Below, one piece after another: positions 1 through 11,753 of a DNA stretch of 64,000 nucleotides (position 1 is its first letter; the number at the start of each line of letters is the position of its first letter). The position numbers and the translations under genes are program-made. The stretch lies in NCBI RefSeq assembly GCF_030272615.1, contig NC_081412.1:670184852-670248851 (forward strand), read 5' to 3'. The notes beneath the pieces were generated by a model. It made no database searches, was not told the origin of the DNA, and was given only the letters and a program-made list of their open reading frames with translations. This DNA comes from Cryptomeria japonica (taxonomy: Eukaryota > Streptophyta > Pinopsida > Cupressales > Cupressaceae).

Positions 1-897
1 CCATGCTCTAGGTGCTTGCTTCAACTCATACAAGGCTTTATGTAGCCTACACACCATATCACTATCTTCAGATAGGGAAAACCCATCTAGTTGCTCTATA
101 TACACTTCCTCTTCAAGTATTCCATTCAAAAATGTAGATTTTACATCCATCTGATACACTTTGAATCCCTTGAAGGCTGCATAGGCAAGTAGCATTCGAA
201 CTCCTTCCAGTCTGGCTATGGGAGAAAAGGTTTCTCCATAGTCTTCTCCTTCCTCTTGAGCATATCCTTTACATACTAACCTTGCTTTGTTTTTAGCCAC
301 TAAGCCATCTTCATTCAATTTTTTTATGAAAACTCATTTGGTGCCAATGACATTTTTGTGCTCAGGTATGGGTACCAGAGACCATGTACCATTTTTTTCT
401 ATTTGGTCAAGCTCCTCTTCCATAGCCTTAAACCAGTCTTCATATTTGTGTGCCTCTTTAAATTTTTTAGGCTCAAATTCAGAGATCATGCAAGAATTCT
501 CTTTGATCTTTCTTCTTGTAAGGATTCCTGCATCCTTATCTCCTATGATCTGCTTTGGATCATGATGCAGCTTTACATACCGAGGAATGATCTTGGTAGA
601 TTCCTCTTGCTTTTCCTCTCCATCTTCATCTTCATTCGCATCATCATTTGCATCTACCAGTGTAGAAACACTGTTACCGGTACTTGGTTGTGTTACAACT
701 GGTTCCCAGAAGATTACAACCGGTTCATTTACCACTTCCTCACTACCGGTTTCCTCAGTTTTCTCAAAGTTTTCATCAACTCTAACATTGATACTTTCCA
801 CAATTCTTTGAGTTCTCTTGTTAAAACACTTGAGAGCTTTTCTCTTGGTGGAATATCCAAGGAATATTCCCTCATCACATTTTGCTTCAAACTTGCT
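1..897 (-). pseudogene. copia-B reverse transcriptase, N-terminal part (truncated by window edge)
   Basis: Reverse transcriptase copies the element RNA into DNA inside the virus-like particle. Minus-strand translation of 334-801 gives the region before RT and its start (the segment AMEEELDQIEKNGTWSLVP, typical of RVT_2 plant copia RT). Positions 1-333 continue with the conserved core: [13 protein letters not shown], then EEEVYIEQ, then [15 protein letters not shown] at the very edge. The first catalytic Asp (MDVK) is present; the second catalytic motif (YVDD-like) is outside the window. The acidic, low-complexity segment around 560-800 is the usual variable linker after integrase. Frame breaks occur near 333 and 801, so this is a broken gene. 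Confidence 0.88.
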
Positions 898-2246
898 CTA
901 GTGTTCACTCCTCTTGATATAACATTTGCTACCAAACACTCTGAAGTATCTTACCATTGGTGTTTTACCAGTCCAATACTCATAAGGTGTTGTATCCTTA
1001 CTCTTTTTGATGAGTACCCAGTTCATTGTGTAGAGTGCAGTGCTCACCGCTTCTCTCCAAAAGGTGTGAGCAACCTTCCCTTGGATCGACATAGTTCTAG
1101 CTGCTTCAACCATAGTTCGATTGTTCCTCTCTGCTAGGCCATTCTTCTATGGAGTTTGGGGGGCAAATAGTTGCCTCTTGATGCCATTCTCTTCATAGTG
1201 TTTGTTGAATTCACCGGAAGTGACTTCTCCTCCTTGATCAGTTCTAAGGCACTTAATCCTTTTACCACTTTCCTTCTCTACTAATGCTCTGAAAGATTTG
1301 AACTTTCCAAAGGCTTTAGACTTATCTTTCAAGAATGTGAACCACATCATTCTTGAGCAGTCATCAATGAGGATCATAAAGTACCTATCTCCCTGCACAC
1401 TCCTAGTTTTCATAGGACCACACAAGTCAATATGCACAAGATCAAGTAAATTGTTTGCAGTGAAAGATTTACTTTTGAAGGTTGAGGAAGACATTTTCCC
1501 CAGTTGACACTCTCTGCACAAAAGATTCTCTGGTTTTCTTAGCACATGTAGTCCTCTAACTACCTTGATCTTACTGGCCTACACAATATTGTCAAAGTTT
1601 ACATGACAGAGTCTCCTATCCCATATCCAGCTATCCTCAAACTTAGCCATTAGACATGTACTGACATTAGCATTTAGCTGAAATAGGTTACCTTTGGTCT
1701 GCATATCAATAGCCATCAATTCACCATTCTTTCCTTTGATTTTGCACACTCCATTTTTGAATTCCAGAGTGAGTCCATTATCATTCAATTGAGCAACACT
1801 CAAAAGGTTGTGTCTGAGACCTTCTACCCAATACACATTTTTAGCACTACTTCCATTCAGAGAGATGAACCCTTTGCCTTTTACCATATAGGGTGTATCA
1901 TTACCGAAATGAACCACACCACCATCATATTCTTCCAGAGATAGAAACTTACTCTAGTCACCAGTCATATGGTGACAACAACCACTGTCAATAATCCACT
2001 CATTGGAATTATCAAAGCAGGAGACAAGAGCCTTCTTGTCTGACACATCTTCCTTGATCGCTACAAACACAATATCTTCATTCTCTTCATCTTCTGATTC
2101 CTCATCAATGACACCTTCATCAACTGCTACAAAATAGTTTCTCTGATTTCCTCCTTTGAACTTCTTGAACCTCTCCGGTTTGTCAATGTTATCACCATTT
2201 GGATAGTTTACAGCAATGTGTCCTATCCAGTTACAAGAAAATCATT
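898..2246 (-). pseudogene. copia-B protease and integrase
   Basis: From right to left: a zinc-knuckle remnant (about 2205-2246, pushed out of frame by an apparent one-base insertion), the aspartic protease motif IIDSGCCHHMTGD (about 1960-2000, followed by a TAG), the GAG-pre-integrase domain (1579-1917, ending in WDRRLCHVNFDNIV), and the integrase core (1147-1545). The core keeps VHIDLCGPMKTRS, IDDCSRMMW and the RTDQGGEVTS segment, so the DDE-type residues look largely present. The integrase C-terminal part (898-1113) is in a separate frame. The protein would cut the polyprotein and insert cDNA into the genome. In-frame stops near 1147 and 1950, plus the frameshift, make it inactive. Confidence 0.87.
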
Positions 2247-3026
2247 TTAGAGGCCTCTGTATTTACTGGTTCCCTTGGTAAATCTCTTGGCAAGAAGAGC
2301 TTCGAATTCCATCAAGATCTCCTCATCATCCATTTCTCTACTTTTCCTTGTTTCACCACTGGTACTAGCCTCTTTGCCTTTTCTAGATGGTGTAGTAGAA
2401 GCTTTGAAGGCTGATTTAATCTTTTGAATGTTGCCATCATAATTATTTAGCTCATAGGCTATTAACTTTGCAATGATGGAGTCTAGGGATACCTTTTTCT
2501 TGTCTACAGACCTCAACTCCTGAATAAAAGCAACCCTTATTGCATAGATCGGTAATATGGATCTCAAAACTTTGCTAACAACAGTGGAGTCTTCCATTAT
2601 ACCACCTACGCTCTTGATATCACCAACAACAGTTTTGATTCTTATTCCATATTGTTGAATGGTCTCTCCTTCAACCATCCGCATATCTTCAAACTTCCCC
2701 CTAAGGCTTTCTTCCTTAGCTTGTTTTACATGCTCATCACCACCATAGATATTCTCAAGAGCATCCCATACATTTTTGGGATTCTCTTTATCTTGAACAT
2801 CAATAAACTCAATGTTAGAAAGACTGTTGATTAGGGCTTCCATGACTTGCCCATTCTCCTGAATCTCTCTCTTTTGATCATCGGTGAGAGTACCAGTAGG
2901 GATAACATAAGTATTCTCAACATAACTCCAGTGTTGAGAACCCATGCTTCTGATGTATATCTTCATTCTATCCTTCCATATCTTAAAGTTATCTCTGTTA
3001 AACTTTGGACCTTCCCTCTTCATCAT
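2247..3026 (-). pseudogene. copia-B Gag
   Basis: A 259-residue open segment beginning with Met at 3026, about 60 bases downstream of the primer binding site, as expected for a copia gag start. It has the usual plant copia Gag pattern: KFNRDNFKIWKDRM near the N-terminus (DUF4219-like), then the UBN2-type helical capsid region with VWDALENIYGG and LRGKFEDMRMVEGE, ending in a basic tail. Gag forms the particle that packages element RNA. The zinc knuckle that should follow is displaced from this frame at about 2240, so the protein lacks its RNA-binding end. The same domain in copia-A (47028-47817) is recognisably related. Confidence 0.88.
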
Positions 3027-3083
3027 TAGATCAGGATCTTTTCCTCAAGCAGTTAAGCTTACAACATAGAGGACATGGAGGAC

Positions 3084-3095
3084 GCTCTGATACCA
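3084..3095 (-). other. copia-B primer binding site (tRNA-Met type)
   Basis: On the minus strand this reads TGGTATCAGAGC, the standard plant LTR-element site complementary to the 3' end of initiator tRNA-Met. It lies two bases downstream of the LTR end at 3098, which fixes the LTR boundary and the orientation. Confidence 0.93.
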
Positions 3096-3097
3096 AT

Positions 3098-4561
3098 TGT
3101 TAAATAATGATAAATAGTTAGTACCAAACCAGTACTGAGAAGTGGGGTAAATCAATACAACCAAAAACTTTCCCTAAATTGGTTAGAATGCAGACATTGC
3201 ACTTAACAGGCAAACAGTAACACCGATCCAAAACAGGGTACAATTGGTAAAACCAAGAGTGACTATGACAAGCACAAACTAGTTAACACTTAGAACTTTA
3301 CCTCACCTAACATCTCCTTTTCACTTCACTCATATGCATAAACAAGTAATCTATCATCAAAGATATAATAACTGCTAGTTCAACGTGATTTACTGCTTGA
3401 CATAAACACTAAACCATCGCTTGAAAAGAATCACACATGACACATGGATTTTTCACATGGAAACCCAACTAAGAAAAACCATGGTGGGGATGAATACCAA
3501 CAAGCTATTCTTTGAACTCTTTTGAAGTCCGCTCTGTTAGGAGCCTAGTCTAGTTAAATACTTTACAATAGGTTCTGTGAGGAACCGATCCTGCTAGGCA
3601 TCACCCGGTTAAGGGTTAAACCCTGTTAAGGTTACCTTGTTAGAGGATTTCAAGAACTCAATGATTTTGAGTCACCCTGTTAAAGGATTTACAACAAGCC
3701 GGTTAAAGATACCCTATGGATTTTCCAACTATTGAAGTGGTTAGAAGTCAACAGGTATTACAACGATCTGGTAACAATAGTCAATGCCAATGCAAATCCG
3801 CTTTAGTTCCTTTTCTCCTTCTACACTCACCCTCTGTAGGTATCACTTCACTCCTCTAGTCTAGCAAGAATCACATATCTCATTACTTAGATATACACAC
3901 AACATTTTCCAACAACCTCAAAATGAAAAACAACATCGACCTTATAGGAAACAAATAGGTCGGTAGCATAAACCCTAAACCCTAAACATTTAGGTTACGC
4001 AATTCAGTCGGTTCAATCCTGACCGTTAATCAAAATAGAATTAAATGCAACTGTCGAGAACATATCTTAAGACATTCTCCATCATTCATTCTTTGCTTCT
4101 TTAGGAAGTTGATACCCCATCACGCGCTCTGCATCGTTTATAGAGACTTTGTACATTCTTGAGGTAGATAGGATCGATCTCCTTGATGTAAGATCCTTCA
4201 CGTGCACAAGGCTGACGTGGAAACACAATTTGATCTTCATTACAATGCTAACTCATCACAAGATGTCATCGATTGAATCACACAGGTAATGCATAAACCA
4301 GAAACCTTGAAGCTAAGACTACCAATCGGTAGTCATGCAAAACTTCCATATACCAGTACTCATACCAACATATCGGTTCACCTTGAACAATCATACCGGT
4401 TCACAATGTTATACCAGTTCTCACATATATCGGTTCACAATATCATACCAGTTCTCATGCCAGTTTGCAAACTTTAATATACCGGTTCATACTTCAGCAT
4501 ATTGACATCAATGACAACATACAATATCATCATATCATCATGCTGTGCACATATGCCAACA
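3098..4561 (-). repeat. copia-B 5' LTR (1464 bp)
   Basis: Plus-strand ends are TGTTAAATAA and ATGCCAACA, giving the TG...CA termini. The left end abuts the PBS; the right end abuts Tat-B integrase sequence. Its length matches the copia-A 5' LTR (1444 bp), and both end in ATGCCAACA. The partner LTR is outside the window. It contains two telomere-like CCCTAAA units near 3970 (too few to mean anything) and a cluster of short direct repeats at 4315-4500. Confidence 0.85.
4315..4500. repeat. Short degenerate direct repeats (TACCGGTTCA-like) in copia-B LTR
   Basis: About nine copies of a 9-10 base motif of the form TAYCRGTTC(A/T) lie within 190 bases, often in pairs such as TATCGGTTCACA followed by TACCAGTTCTCA. 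In the U3 region of an LTR such clusters can be transcription-factor sites. That role is inferred, not shown. Confidence 0.6.
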
Positions 4562-4650
4562 GTGACAACAAACATACCCAACCAGTTTGGTTCAATCCCT
4601 TTCTTTTCTCGATTTGACTGGTTGCGTGGATTTTCTTTTAGTACTAGATC
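4562..4650 (-). pseudogene. Tat-B integrase C-terminal fragment between two copia insertions
   Basis: Minus-strand translation gives DLVLKENPRNQSN and then EPNWLGMFVVT, matching the integrase C-terminus of Tat-A (35080-34985: GDLVLRENP...NQSN and LGPYIIT). This 89-base island shows that copia-B and copia-A are separate insertions into one Tat element rather than a tandem copia array. The right junction with the truncated copia-A LTR falls at ATC (4648-4650), which is shared by both sequences, suggesting a microhomology-mediated deletion. Confidence 0.8.
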
Positions 4651-4939
4651 TTAAACCAACAAATTTTGATCGTTTAGGGTTTAACAAAAACAACTGGTAG
4701 GGTTTATCGGTTACAAAACATATAAATGTTTAACCCTATACACCAGTTTAACTTACAAACTACCATACCAGTTTACAACATCTTCCACAAAGTTTATCAC
4801 ACCGGTTACAAGACAAAAGCAATAATAAAAATAACATCAGCAATATCATGAATACCATTCACCGGTTCAATTGACACTAATGACAATATATCATTAATGC
4901 AATCAATATGCAAAATACCAACAATCTAAAATGCCAACA
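4651..4939 (-). repeat. copia-A 3' LTR, truncated
   Basis: These 289 bases align closely by eye, with only a few scattered differences, to the right end of the copia-A 5' LTR (49028-49324), including the terminal repeated unit CAATCTAAAATGCCAACA. The rest of the LTR, its left TSD and roughly 20 bases of Tat-B are missing at the 4650 junction. Confidence 0.85.
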
Positions 4940-5403
4940 ATCTCCCCCTTTAGCATTGATGGCAATACAAATATCAACGCCTCTGATTTTCTATTGTGAT
5001 TAGTGAATAGGAATCTTGGTTTACATACCAAGTATTCACCATGCTTTGTTTGTCATCATCCTATCACCAATTCACCTAATCAAACACAAAAAATTTCTCC
5101 CAAGTTACATAATTCTTCTCCCCCGTTGACACTAATGCCAAATTGAAAATAAAACATGTAATTTCAACATTCTCACTATGCATCAACAAACTGTAACTTG
5201 ATGCTCCCCTTGTGGAATACATCCACTCCAAAAACATGAATCCATGTAAGATTCTGCAATTAGTTTAGGGACTGATGCAATCAACATCATGTTTAATTGA
5301 CCTGATGAAGGGGTACAACCCCTAGTTGTCTTCTAAGACACTCAAATGTAGTCTTAGACAGAGGTTTGGTAAAAATACTTGCAAGATGCTCCTTGGTAGG
5401 AAC
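4940..5403 (-). pseudogene. copia-A polypurine tract, 3' UTR and end of RNase H
   Basis: Immediately next to the LTR, the minus strand reads AAAGGGGGAGAT (4940-4951), a typical copia polypurine tract that primes plus-strand DNA. Positions 5341-5403 translate on the minus strand to PTKEHLASIFTKPLSKTTFE, the conserved end of copia RNase H, followed by a stop and untranslated sequence. The coding part is cut off at 5403, exactly where copia-C begins, and resumes at 29049. Confidence 0.88.
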
Positions 5404-5789
5404 TGTTAAGTCCTGGAGACAACTGAGAGGGGGGCGGGGGGTGAATCAGTTGTCCAACAAAACTTAAACCAAAAATAACTTAACCAAACACAATTCTTAA
5501 TACTAGTAAAACAAACTTTATGCCGATAGACAGTTTATGTCATGCCCAAAATTTTAGGACAAGAACGGAATAATTTTTTTTTTCAAAATCACGACTATAA
5601 ACATTAATCTAGCAACAAAATGCTCTAACATGTTTGGTCTTAACTAAGTTTAGAATTAACTTTATCTACTAACTTAAATACACAAAAATAATTTAAAAAT
5701 TAACGTAGATTAAAATGGACTAGCTTTATTGATGCTCAAACTATTTAATTTAGAATTAAATAACAACTTCTTTAATATATTTTTTTTCA

Positions 5790-6240
5790 ATTTATAAACA
5801 CCTCTATTTATTAAATTTAAAATAAATATTAATTTCATTAATATTTACTTCATGATCATCACATTCTATTTAACTTTAACATTTAATATTAACTTCGTTA
5901 ATATTTAAACACAACTCTACCCATTTAAATATAAAATTAATTATTAGCTCCATTACTATTTAAATTCTTAAACATCTCGATCTATTAAATTTAAAATTAA
6001 ATATTAACTCCATTAATATTTAATGCATAACATCTCAATTTATCTAAAATTAAAACTTAAATATTAACTTCATTAATATTTAAACAACTCAACTTATTTA
6101 AATTTAAGTTTAAATATTACTTCATTAATATTTAAAACGTCTCATCCTATTTAAATTAAAGGTTTAATATTAACTTCATTAATAATTAATTTATATCATC
6201 TCAATCTTGTTGAAATTTAAAATTAATTATTACAGCCATA
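5790..6240. repeat. AT-rich tandem array, about seven 52-60 bp units
   Basis: The segment TTCATTAATATTTA (with single-base variants) recurs at about 5834, 5894, 5949, 6009, 6069, 6121 and 6175, each embedded in an ATTTAAAATTAAATATTAAC context. The array lies inside the solo LTR. I do not see an equivalent array in the complete Tekay LTRs. Confidence 0.8.
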
Positions 6241-6563
6241 TATATATATGTATATATAAATATTATTTTATATATATATAATTATAATATATAATAAACC
6301 TAAAAAGGCTTACCCATGCAAACCCTAACCCTTCAATAATCTATATAATAATCCCTTATTTTATTTTATTTTATAGAATCATTAATCAAATTTTACCCTA
6401 GCCCTAACCGAGCTAGAGTTCTAAAATTTCTTTGTGTAGGGCAAGCTTGGGTAGCGGCCATGGCAGATCCGGTCGCGTTTTATTTGGGGAGGCGACAACT
6501 TGTTTTTTTTTGAAGGGGGGGGGACGGCACCGGGGTTTGCTCCCCATAGGGATGGCGCCGCCG

Positions 6564-6775
6564 CCGCTGTGGGTCGCCGCCCACAGTGGAGGCCGAGGCC
6601 TTCCACTATGGGTTGCAGCCCACAGTGGTGGCTGCGACTGCCACTGGGGAGTCCGTGCCCACTGTGTGGAGGGGCCGGTCAGCGGGGAAGTCCGTAGGGC
6701 CAAGCCTTCTCCAACAAAAAACTTGTATATTTTATTTTTTTGTAAGTTTCTTTTTTTAAAATTTTTAAATAAAAT

Positions 6776-6824
<49 letters not shown>
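6564..6824. repeat. GC-rich palindromes next to an AT microsatellite in the solo LTR
   Basis: Two hairpin-forming units, 6564-6589 and 6603-6628, have 10-base arms close to CCACTGTGGG with 6-base loops, each with one arm mismatch. A third degenerate unit follows near 6641-6675. This is the diverged counterpart of the six-palindrome block in the complete element. An uninterrupted (AT)n run occupies about 6780-6824. Confidence 0.75.
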
Positions 6825-6828
<4 letters not shown>

Positions 6829-9800
6829 AAAATAGGATTATTTAGAGGTGAAAACAAATAACAGATATATATACGTGTATAAATTTATTTTATATACCCA
6901 TATATATATATATATTTTGCTGCAAAATAGATCTATGGCAACCTCTATATGCAAATGTATGTTGATATTTTATTTGGAACATTTTCAACAGAATGGTTAA
7001 AATCATCCAAGTTTAAATCTGTGTATATATGATTTTCTTTATTTTATGATACTTGCTGTTAAAATCTTAGATAGGCTATTCTCTTTAAATTTATTTTCTA
7101 CAAATATTTAACTCACAGATTTAAATAAAATTGTCCAGCAACTATAGAAATAGGTTATTATTTAAATTAGATAGGCCATTTAACTTTAGATTTACTTTCT
7201 GCAACAAAGGCAATTAACAAAATTAAATAAACTTAAAACAACAACTATTGAACTATGAAATTATTTAAATCAAATAACTATTTACTCTAGATTTCTATTT
7301 CTGCAACTAAGTAAATTTCAGAAATCAATAAATTTAACAACTTAATAAATCCAAAATTTATTAAATTAAAACTATAGGAATAATTATAACTACTTTAGAT
7401 TTTATTTCTACAATTATATATGTGATTTTATTTTCTGCAACTATAATTATCTAGAATCCTTAAACTTAAATCATGAAATTAGGAAATTAAACTGCAATAT
7501 TTTTATTCAAAACAACATGCATACAATCATTAATTCCTTTCTTTATTTCCTGGATCTATTTCACATGCATAAAGGGGTAAAATAAATTTAGTTGCTTTTC
7601 CACATTATTAATATACTCAACAATAATTAAATTCAGAACACAGAACTTTAGAAAACTATTCCAGAATTATTCATTTCATCTTTTGCAATATAACAAATAA
7701 CTATTACATTTCTAGGAATTACTTTAAAAGACACTATAGTCATTTTACAAATAGGTCACTCAACTTTTATAATGAGGACATTTTAAAACAAAATAGTAAC
7801 ATATTTCCAAATGGATTCTGCAATGATTAACTGCATCAAATTTTCCCACTTGTCCTAATCCCTTTCTTTCAACAACCTGCAATTAAGATCAAGGATATGA
7901 CCATGGAGTGCTCACCTCCCAGCCTAGGCTAACTAGTAGCCACCCCCGAGCTTGGAGAACCAAGCCCTAGACAGGTACACACATGCAAACACAAAAGATA
8001 AGGGAAAATACTACCAACACATTCCCAACCAAGGCTAAACTGCACCACACATTTGTGATGACCTTTTCAAGGGTGGTAGTGGACCAAGTACCCTAAGGAG
8101 ATTGCATGTATGGTAAAATATGTAGCCACCTCATGGCCAACCAAATACCTCAAAAGAATAACAACCCCGCATTCCTTATGCCCCCCAAGGCATTCATGCC
8201 TTTTCCCCTCCTTATGACCCCCAATGCATAAACAAGCCATGCAGCAAGGATCATACAATATCCCTTGTGATCACTCTCATTACGGGAGCCTCTCACTCAA
8301 GGGCTATCACTGCTACCACCCACAAGACCATCCTCTCTCCCAAGAGTAGGAGAACTTAATTACTCCCAAAACACATAAAATACAAAACAAAGGTAAACAC
8401 ATAAAACACCAAATATTTTTCCAAGAAACACATGCAAGGAAAACTAGCCTTTAACACAAGAATTTCTTTCACTACAACAAGCAATAAGAAACCATTACAA
8501 TAAAAGAGGAACCAACCTTAAACTGCCCAAAGGTATACTAGTTTTGTTGAGTATGAGCAACCCAATTCCACCAGTCTTTTCCTTTCTACACTTAGCCAAA
8601 ATTCTAGATCCCAATTCTATCTTTTTTTTTTCCTTCCAATTCTTTGTCTCCAAAAATGAAGAGTGGGTGATTACCCGCAAAATCTCTTATTTTTGCCTAA
8701 AAGGGCCTCAGTGAGAGTTCTCAGACAAGTTTCTAAAACTGAAAAGGAAGGTAAGGTAAAATGGGAAAGGGAACTCTTAATCAAAAGGGAAAGTTTACAA
8801 CTTAGATGACCCTTCAAAATTATATTTTCGCACAACTTAGAAAAGCCATTTTTTTAGGTGTCTAAAAGGTCACATGGGAGTAGAAACTTGCCTAAAATTA
8901 CTCCTAAACCCTTAGGTATACCTTATGGGCTTTAGGAAACCCTAATAAACTAACCCTAGGAGTCCATTTAACCCTTTTTAAACCCCTCTGAAGTTTATTT
9001 TCGGGTCAAACCTAAGTTAACCATACTCAAAGATTCTTTACCCGAGGCATTTATGGAATCATATTAATTTAATTGAACAAGCTATAGTTAAACAATTTCC
9101 TCCAAGAGACAAATTTAAAACTCAAACATAAATCCACACATGTGTCAAGTGACACAAAGAAAATACTTTTACAAAATTATACATGAAATCGTGTCTCTTG
9201 TTGGATTTACATAAACCAATTAAATAACATTTAACACACATGCATCATTTACTATTATGAATAAAATACAACACAAACGGGGTGTTGTCTCTCCAAATAG
9301 ACAAAACCTATCCTTATGAACATACATAGGTCTAGGTTTGGCTCTCCATAATATTTCCATGGTCACATGGATAACTTCTTGCGCATCTCAATTACACATT
9401 AGTAACTTCAAGTAAACTCATATAATATAAAATACAAGAATTATAATACACATCAAATACTTGCATACAATTTGCATTTGAACAATTTAATTCATCTTAT
9501 ATCCAAGTAATTTCACATAAGCAATTATCCTAATTCTCATAATTTTGATCCACACATAAAACATACATCCTATTTCTATCATCATAGTAAAGTCCTACAA
9601 ATCCCATGACATATATCACTGCAAATTCATCCTATTAAAAAATCATGTAGAGTTCTATATCATAAAGCATATAAATGAAGCATCAACATATAGCAATGTT
9701 ATCCAATTCATGGAATAATATAAGTTCTAAATCCATAATGCATAAAAATAAAGCATCCATAATAGTCTCATCATCAAAATCACTGAAATGCTAACTGAGT

Positions 9801-10760
9801 CGGGGTAAGGCCTCACAGTTTATCAGTTAATTGCAGTACCGGTAAAGAATAATGCATGAAACAGAAAGAAAAAAGCATCCACAACACATAACACCAAATT
9901 TTATACGTGGAAACCCTGTAAGGGGAAACACCATGGTGGGAAACCTTACCCATAATTAGATTATACTACTGTAGATAGTATGTGTACAAAAATGGGGTCT
10001 GCACATGCAGAAAGGCCAAGCGCCTAGAGCTCACTACTCAATCACAAATGGGAGTCACACTGACTACAATTGGATGGTTAAATCCAATGATAATGTACTA
10101 CTTCAATATAGCATCTTCATATGCTGGATTCAGTACCGGTGGAGTTCTGTTTGTCTTTCACAAATACCTTCCTTCAATCTTCAAATGATGTCTGTGTGTA
10201 TAGCTCTTCTTAATCTTGCATATCCCTTTTTATTTCGCAATCTACATTCCACACTTCGATCTTATAAATAAGATCTTACATATATACCATAACCTAGGAC
10301 CAATTTTAGTAGGTCGGCTCTAAGAAGATATTAAAATAAAAGTATTTTACAAAACAATATCCGATGCAATAACTGATTCAACATGTCAGCTTAATGCATT
10401 TACAACATAATTAAATTATCTCCAAAATGTGTCATGCTGATCTGTAATAGATAAGTCCGTCGGTGCATATCTTGGACCTATTTGCTAGTGAAAGCAAATA
10501 TGCAAACTTGAATGTACCAATGAACAATTCTCCAAGACAAGGTGTTCAAACGATGTCTTCAACACAACCAAGTGTCCTTCATTTCATTCCAAGTGTCTAT
10601 AAGTAGTATAACCTACCAGTGAATAGAATATCGATGTAGAGTCTGTCAATGCCGGTGTCAGGGTTTGCCTACCGGTGAATGTTGCCAGAGTTGATAATTT
10701 ATTGACATCAAGTGTTGACATCAATGACAAAACCATATCAACATATCCAAAATACCAACA

Positions 10761-11183
10761 ATCTCCCCCTTTGGAATTGATGGCAACACAAGATGGAAAA
10801 ACCATCAAAGTGCCAAAATAGAAATGCCAAATACCAAAAACCAATCAATCTCCTCAAAAGAGATCATAACCAGATAACAATCTTTCCAAATGAACAATCT
10901 CTCCCCCTGGGAGTAACATGTGTCATCCTTATGGCTTTCTCCTTATGTTTTTCCATATCAATCTCTCCCCCTTTGACATCATATGCCAAAGATATACCTA
11001 AACCAGGTTCAAATACAAAATAACAACCAATATACCAATAGATAAACTTCTCCTCCTAAGAATTAGCTTCCTCATCAAAGTCGGAATAAAAGATTTCTCT
11101 ATTAATTCTGCCGGTTGATGACAAACATCAACTGTCTAATTCTCTACTGGTGGGGGTGTGACCCCAAGCTGGTCTCTAAGATA
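10761..11183 (-). other. copia-C polypurine tract and 3' UTR
   Basis: The minus strand reads AAAGGGGGAGAT directly at the LTR border (10761-10772), the plus-strand primer tract. A second purine-rich copy (AAAGGGGGAGAG) lies near 10965-10978, as often seen in copia 3' UTRs. The remaining ~400 bases lie between the RNase H stop and the LTR and hold no gene. Confidence 0.85.
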
Positions 11184-11753
11184 TTAAAAAGTCTCCTTAG
11201 GCAGAGGTTTAGTAAAAATATCTACAATTTGTTCTTTAGTATTCACATAAGCCAGTTTTACTTCTTTCGCTTCAACATTCTCTCTCAAAAAATTAAATTT
11301 GATAGAAACATGTTTGGTTTTAGAATGTAGTACCAGATTCTTAGATATATCAATTTCTGTAGTGTTTTCACAATAGATGATTGTAGGTTCCTTGCATATT
11401 ACCTTTATATCCTTCAACATTTGTTTAAGCCATATTACCTGTGTACAGTTAGTTGCTGCTACAACATATTCTGATTCAGTTATTGATAAAGATGTACAAC
11501 TTTGTTTCTTACTCAATCAAGAGATTAATCTGTTTCCAAGAAAAAATGCTCCTCCGGTGGTGCTTTTTCTATCATCTACATCTCCTACCCAATTAGCATT
11601 TGTATATGCACATAAATCAAAGTTTTCATCTCTAGGATACCATAAGCCAAGATTTTTAGTACCTTGTAAGTACCAGAAAATCCTTTTTACTTTTGATTCA
11701 TGATTTACTCTAGGATTACTTTGAAATCTAGAAACAATACATACTGCATTCAT
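11184..11753 (-). pseudogene. copia-C RNase H and end of RT
   Basis: RNase H removes the RNA strand during cDNA synthesis. The segment 11184-11516 shows SITESEYVVAATNCTQVIWL, the KTKHVSIKFNFLRE motif and the terminal VDIFTKPLPKETF. Segment 11517-11753 gives the part before it (RIFWYLQGTKNLGLWYP, then the DVDDRKSTTGGAFFLG motif). A stop separates the two at about 11517. The usual CDNTS motif reads CENTT here, replacing the catalytic Asp with Glu, so activity is doubtful even apart from the stop. Confidence 0.88.

Larger units (their letters stand above)
1..4561 (-). mobile_element. Ty1/copia retrotransposon copia-B, 5' portion
   Basis: Read on the minus strand this is a 5' LTR (4561 to 3098), a tRNA-Met type primer binding site, then gag, protease, integrase and the first part of reverse transcriptase. 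The element leaves the window before its RNase H and 3' LTR. On its right side it abuts Tat-B integrase sequence at 4562, so it is an insertion into Tat-B. The expected TSD partner of GTGAC (4562-4566) lies outside the window. Several stops and at least one frameshift make it non-autonomous. It belongs to the same broad family as copia-A, whose gag is clearly similar but well diverged. Confidence 0.9.
5538..9817 (-). mobile_element. Solo LTR of a Tekay-like Ty3/gypsy element (4280 bp)
   Basis: Plus-strand ends are TGTCATGCCC and CCTCACA, the reverse complement of the ends of the complete Tekay LTR (TGTGAGG...GGGCATGACA). A perfect 5-bp TSD GTTTA flanks it (5533-5537 and 9818-9822). No internal sequence remains, so it arose by LTR-LTR recombination after insertion. 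It is a diverged relative of the complete copy at 15529-28169, recognisable over its whole length. Its extra length relative to the other LTRs (about 3.8-3.9 kb) comes partly from a tandem array at 5790-6240. No gene is seen inside it. Confidence 0.95.
5404..10760 (-). repeat. copia-C 3' LTR (1072 bp), interrupted by a Tekay solo LTR
   Basis: LTR sequence lies at 5404-5537 and 9818-10760, starting TGTTAAGTCC and ending AATACCAACA. It matches the 5' LTR copy at 15343-15528 plus 28175-29048 throughout, for example the shared tract around 'GTGGAAACCCTGTAAGGGG' (9907 region) versus the 28200 region. The interruption is bounded by the TSD GTTTA. Confidence 0.93.

Noticed and set aside
3970-3990. 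Interstitial telomere repeat (CCCTAAA)
   Set aside because: Only two units, inside a copia LTR; far too short to mean a telomeric remnant.
3098-4939. One long LTR shared by copia-A and copia-B (tandem array)
   Set aside because: Positions 4562-4650 encode Tat integrase and copia-B's LTR ends in ATGCCAACA at 4561, so this is two LTRs separated by target sequence.
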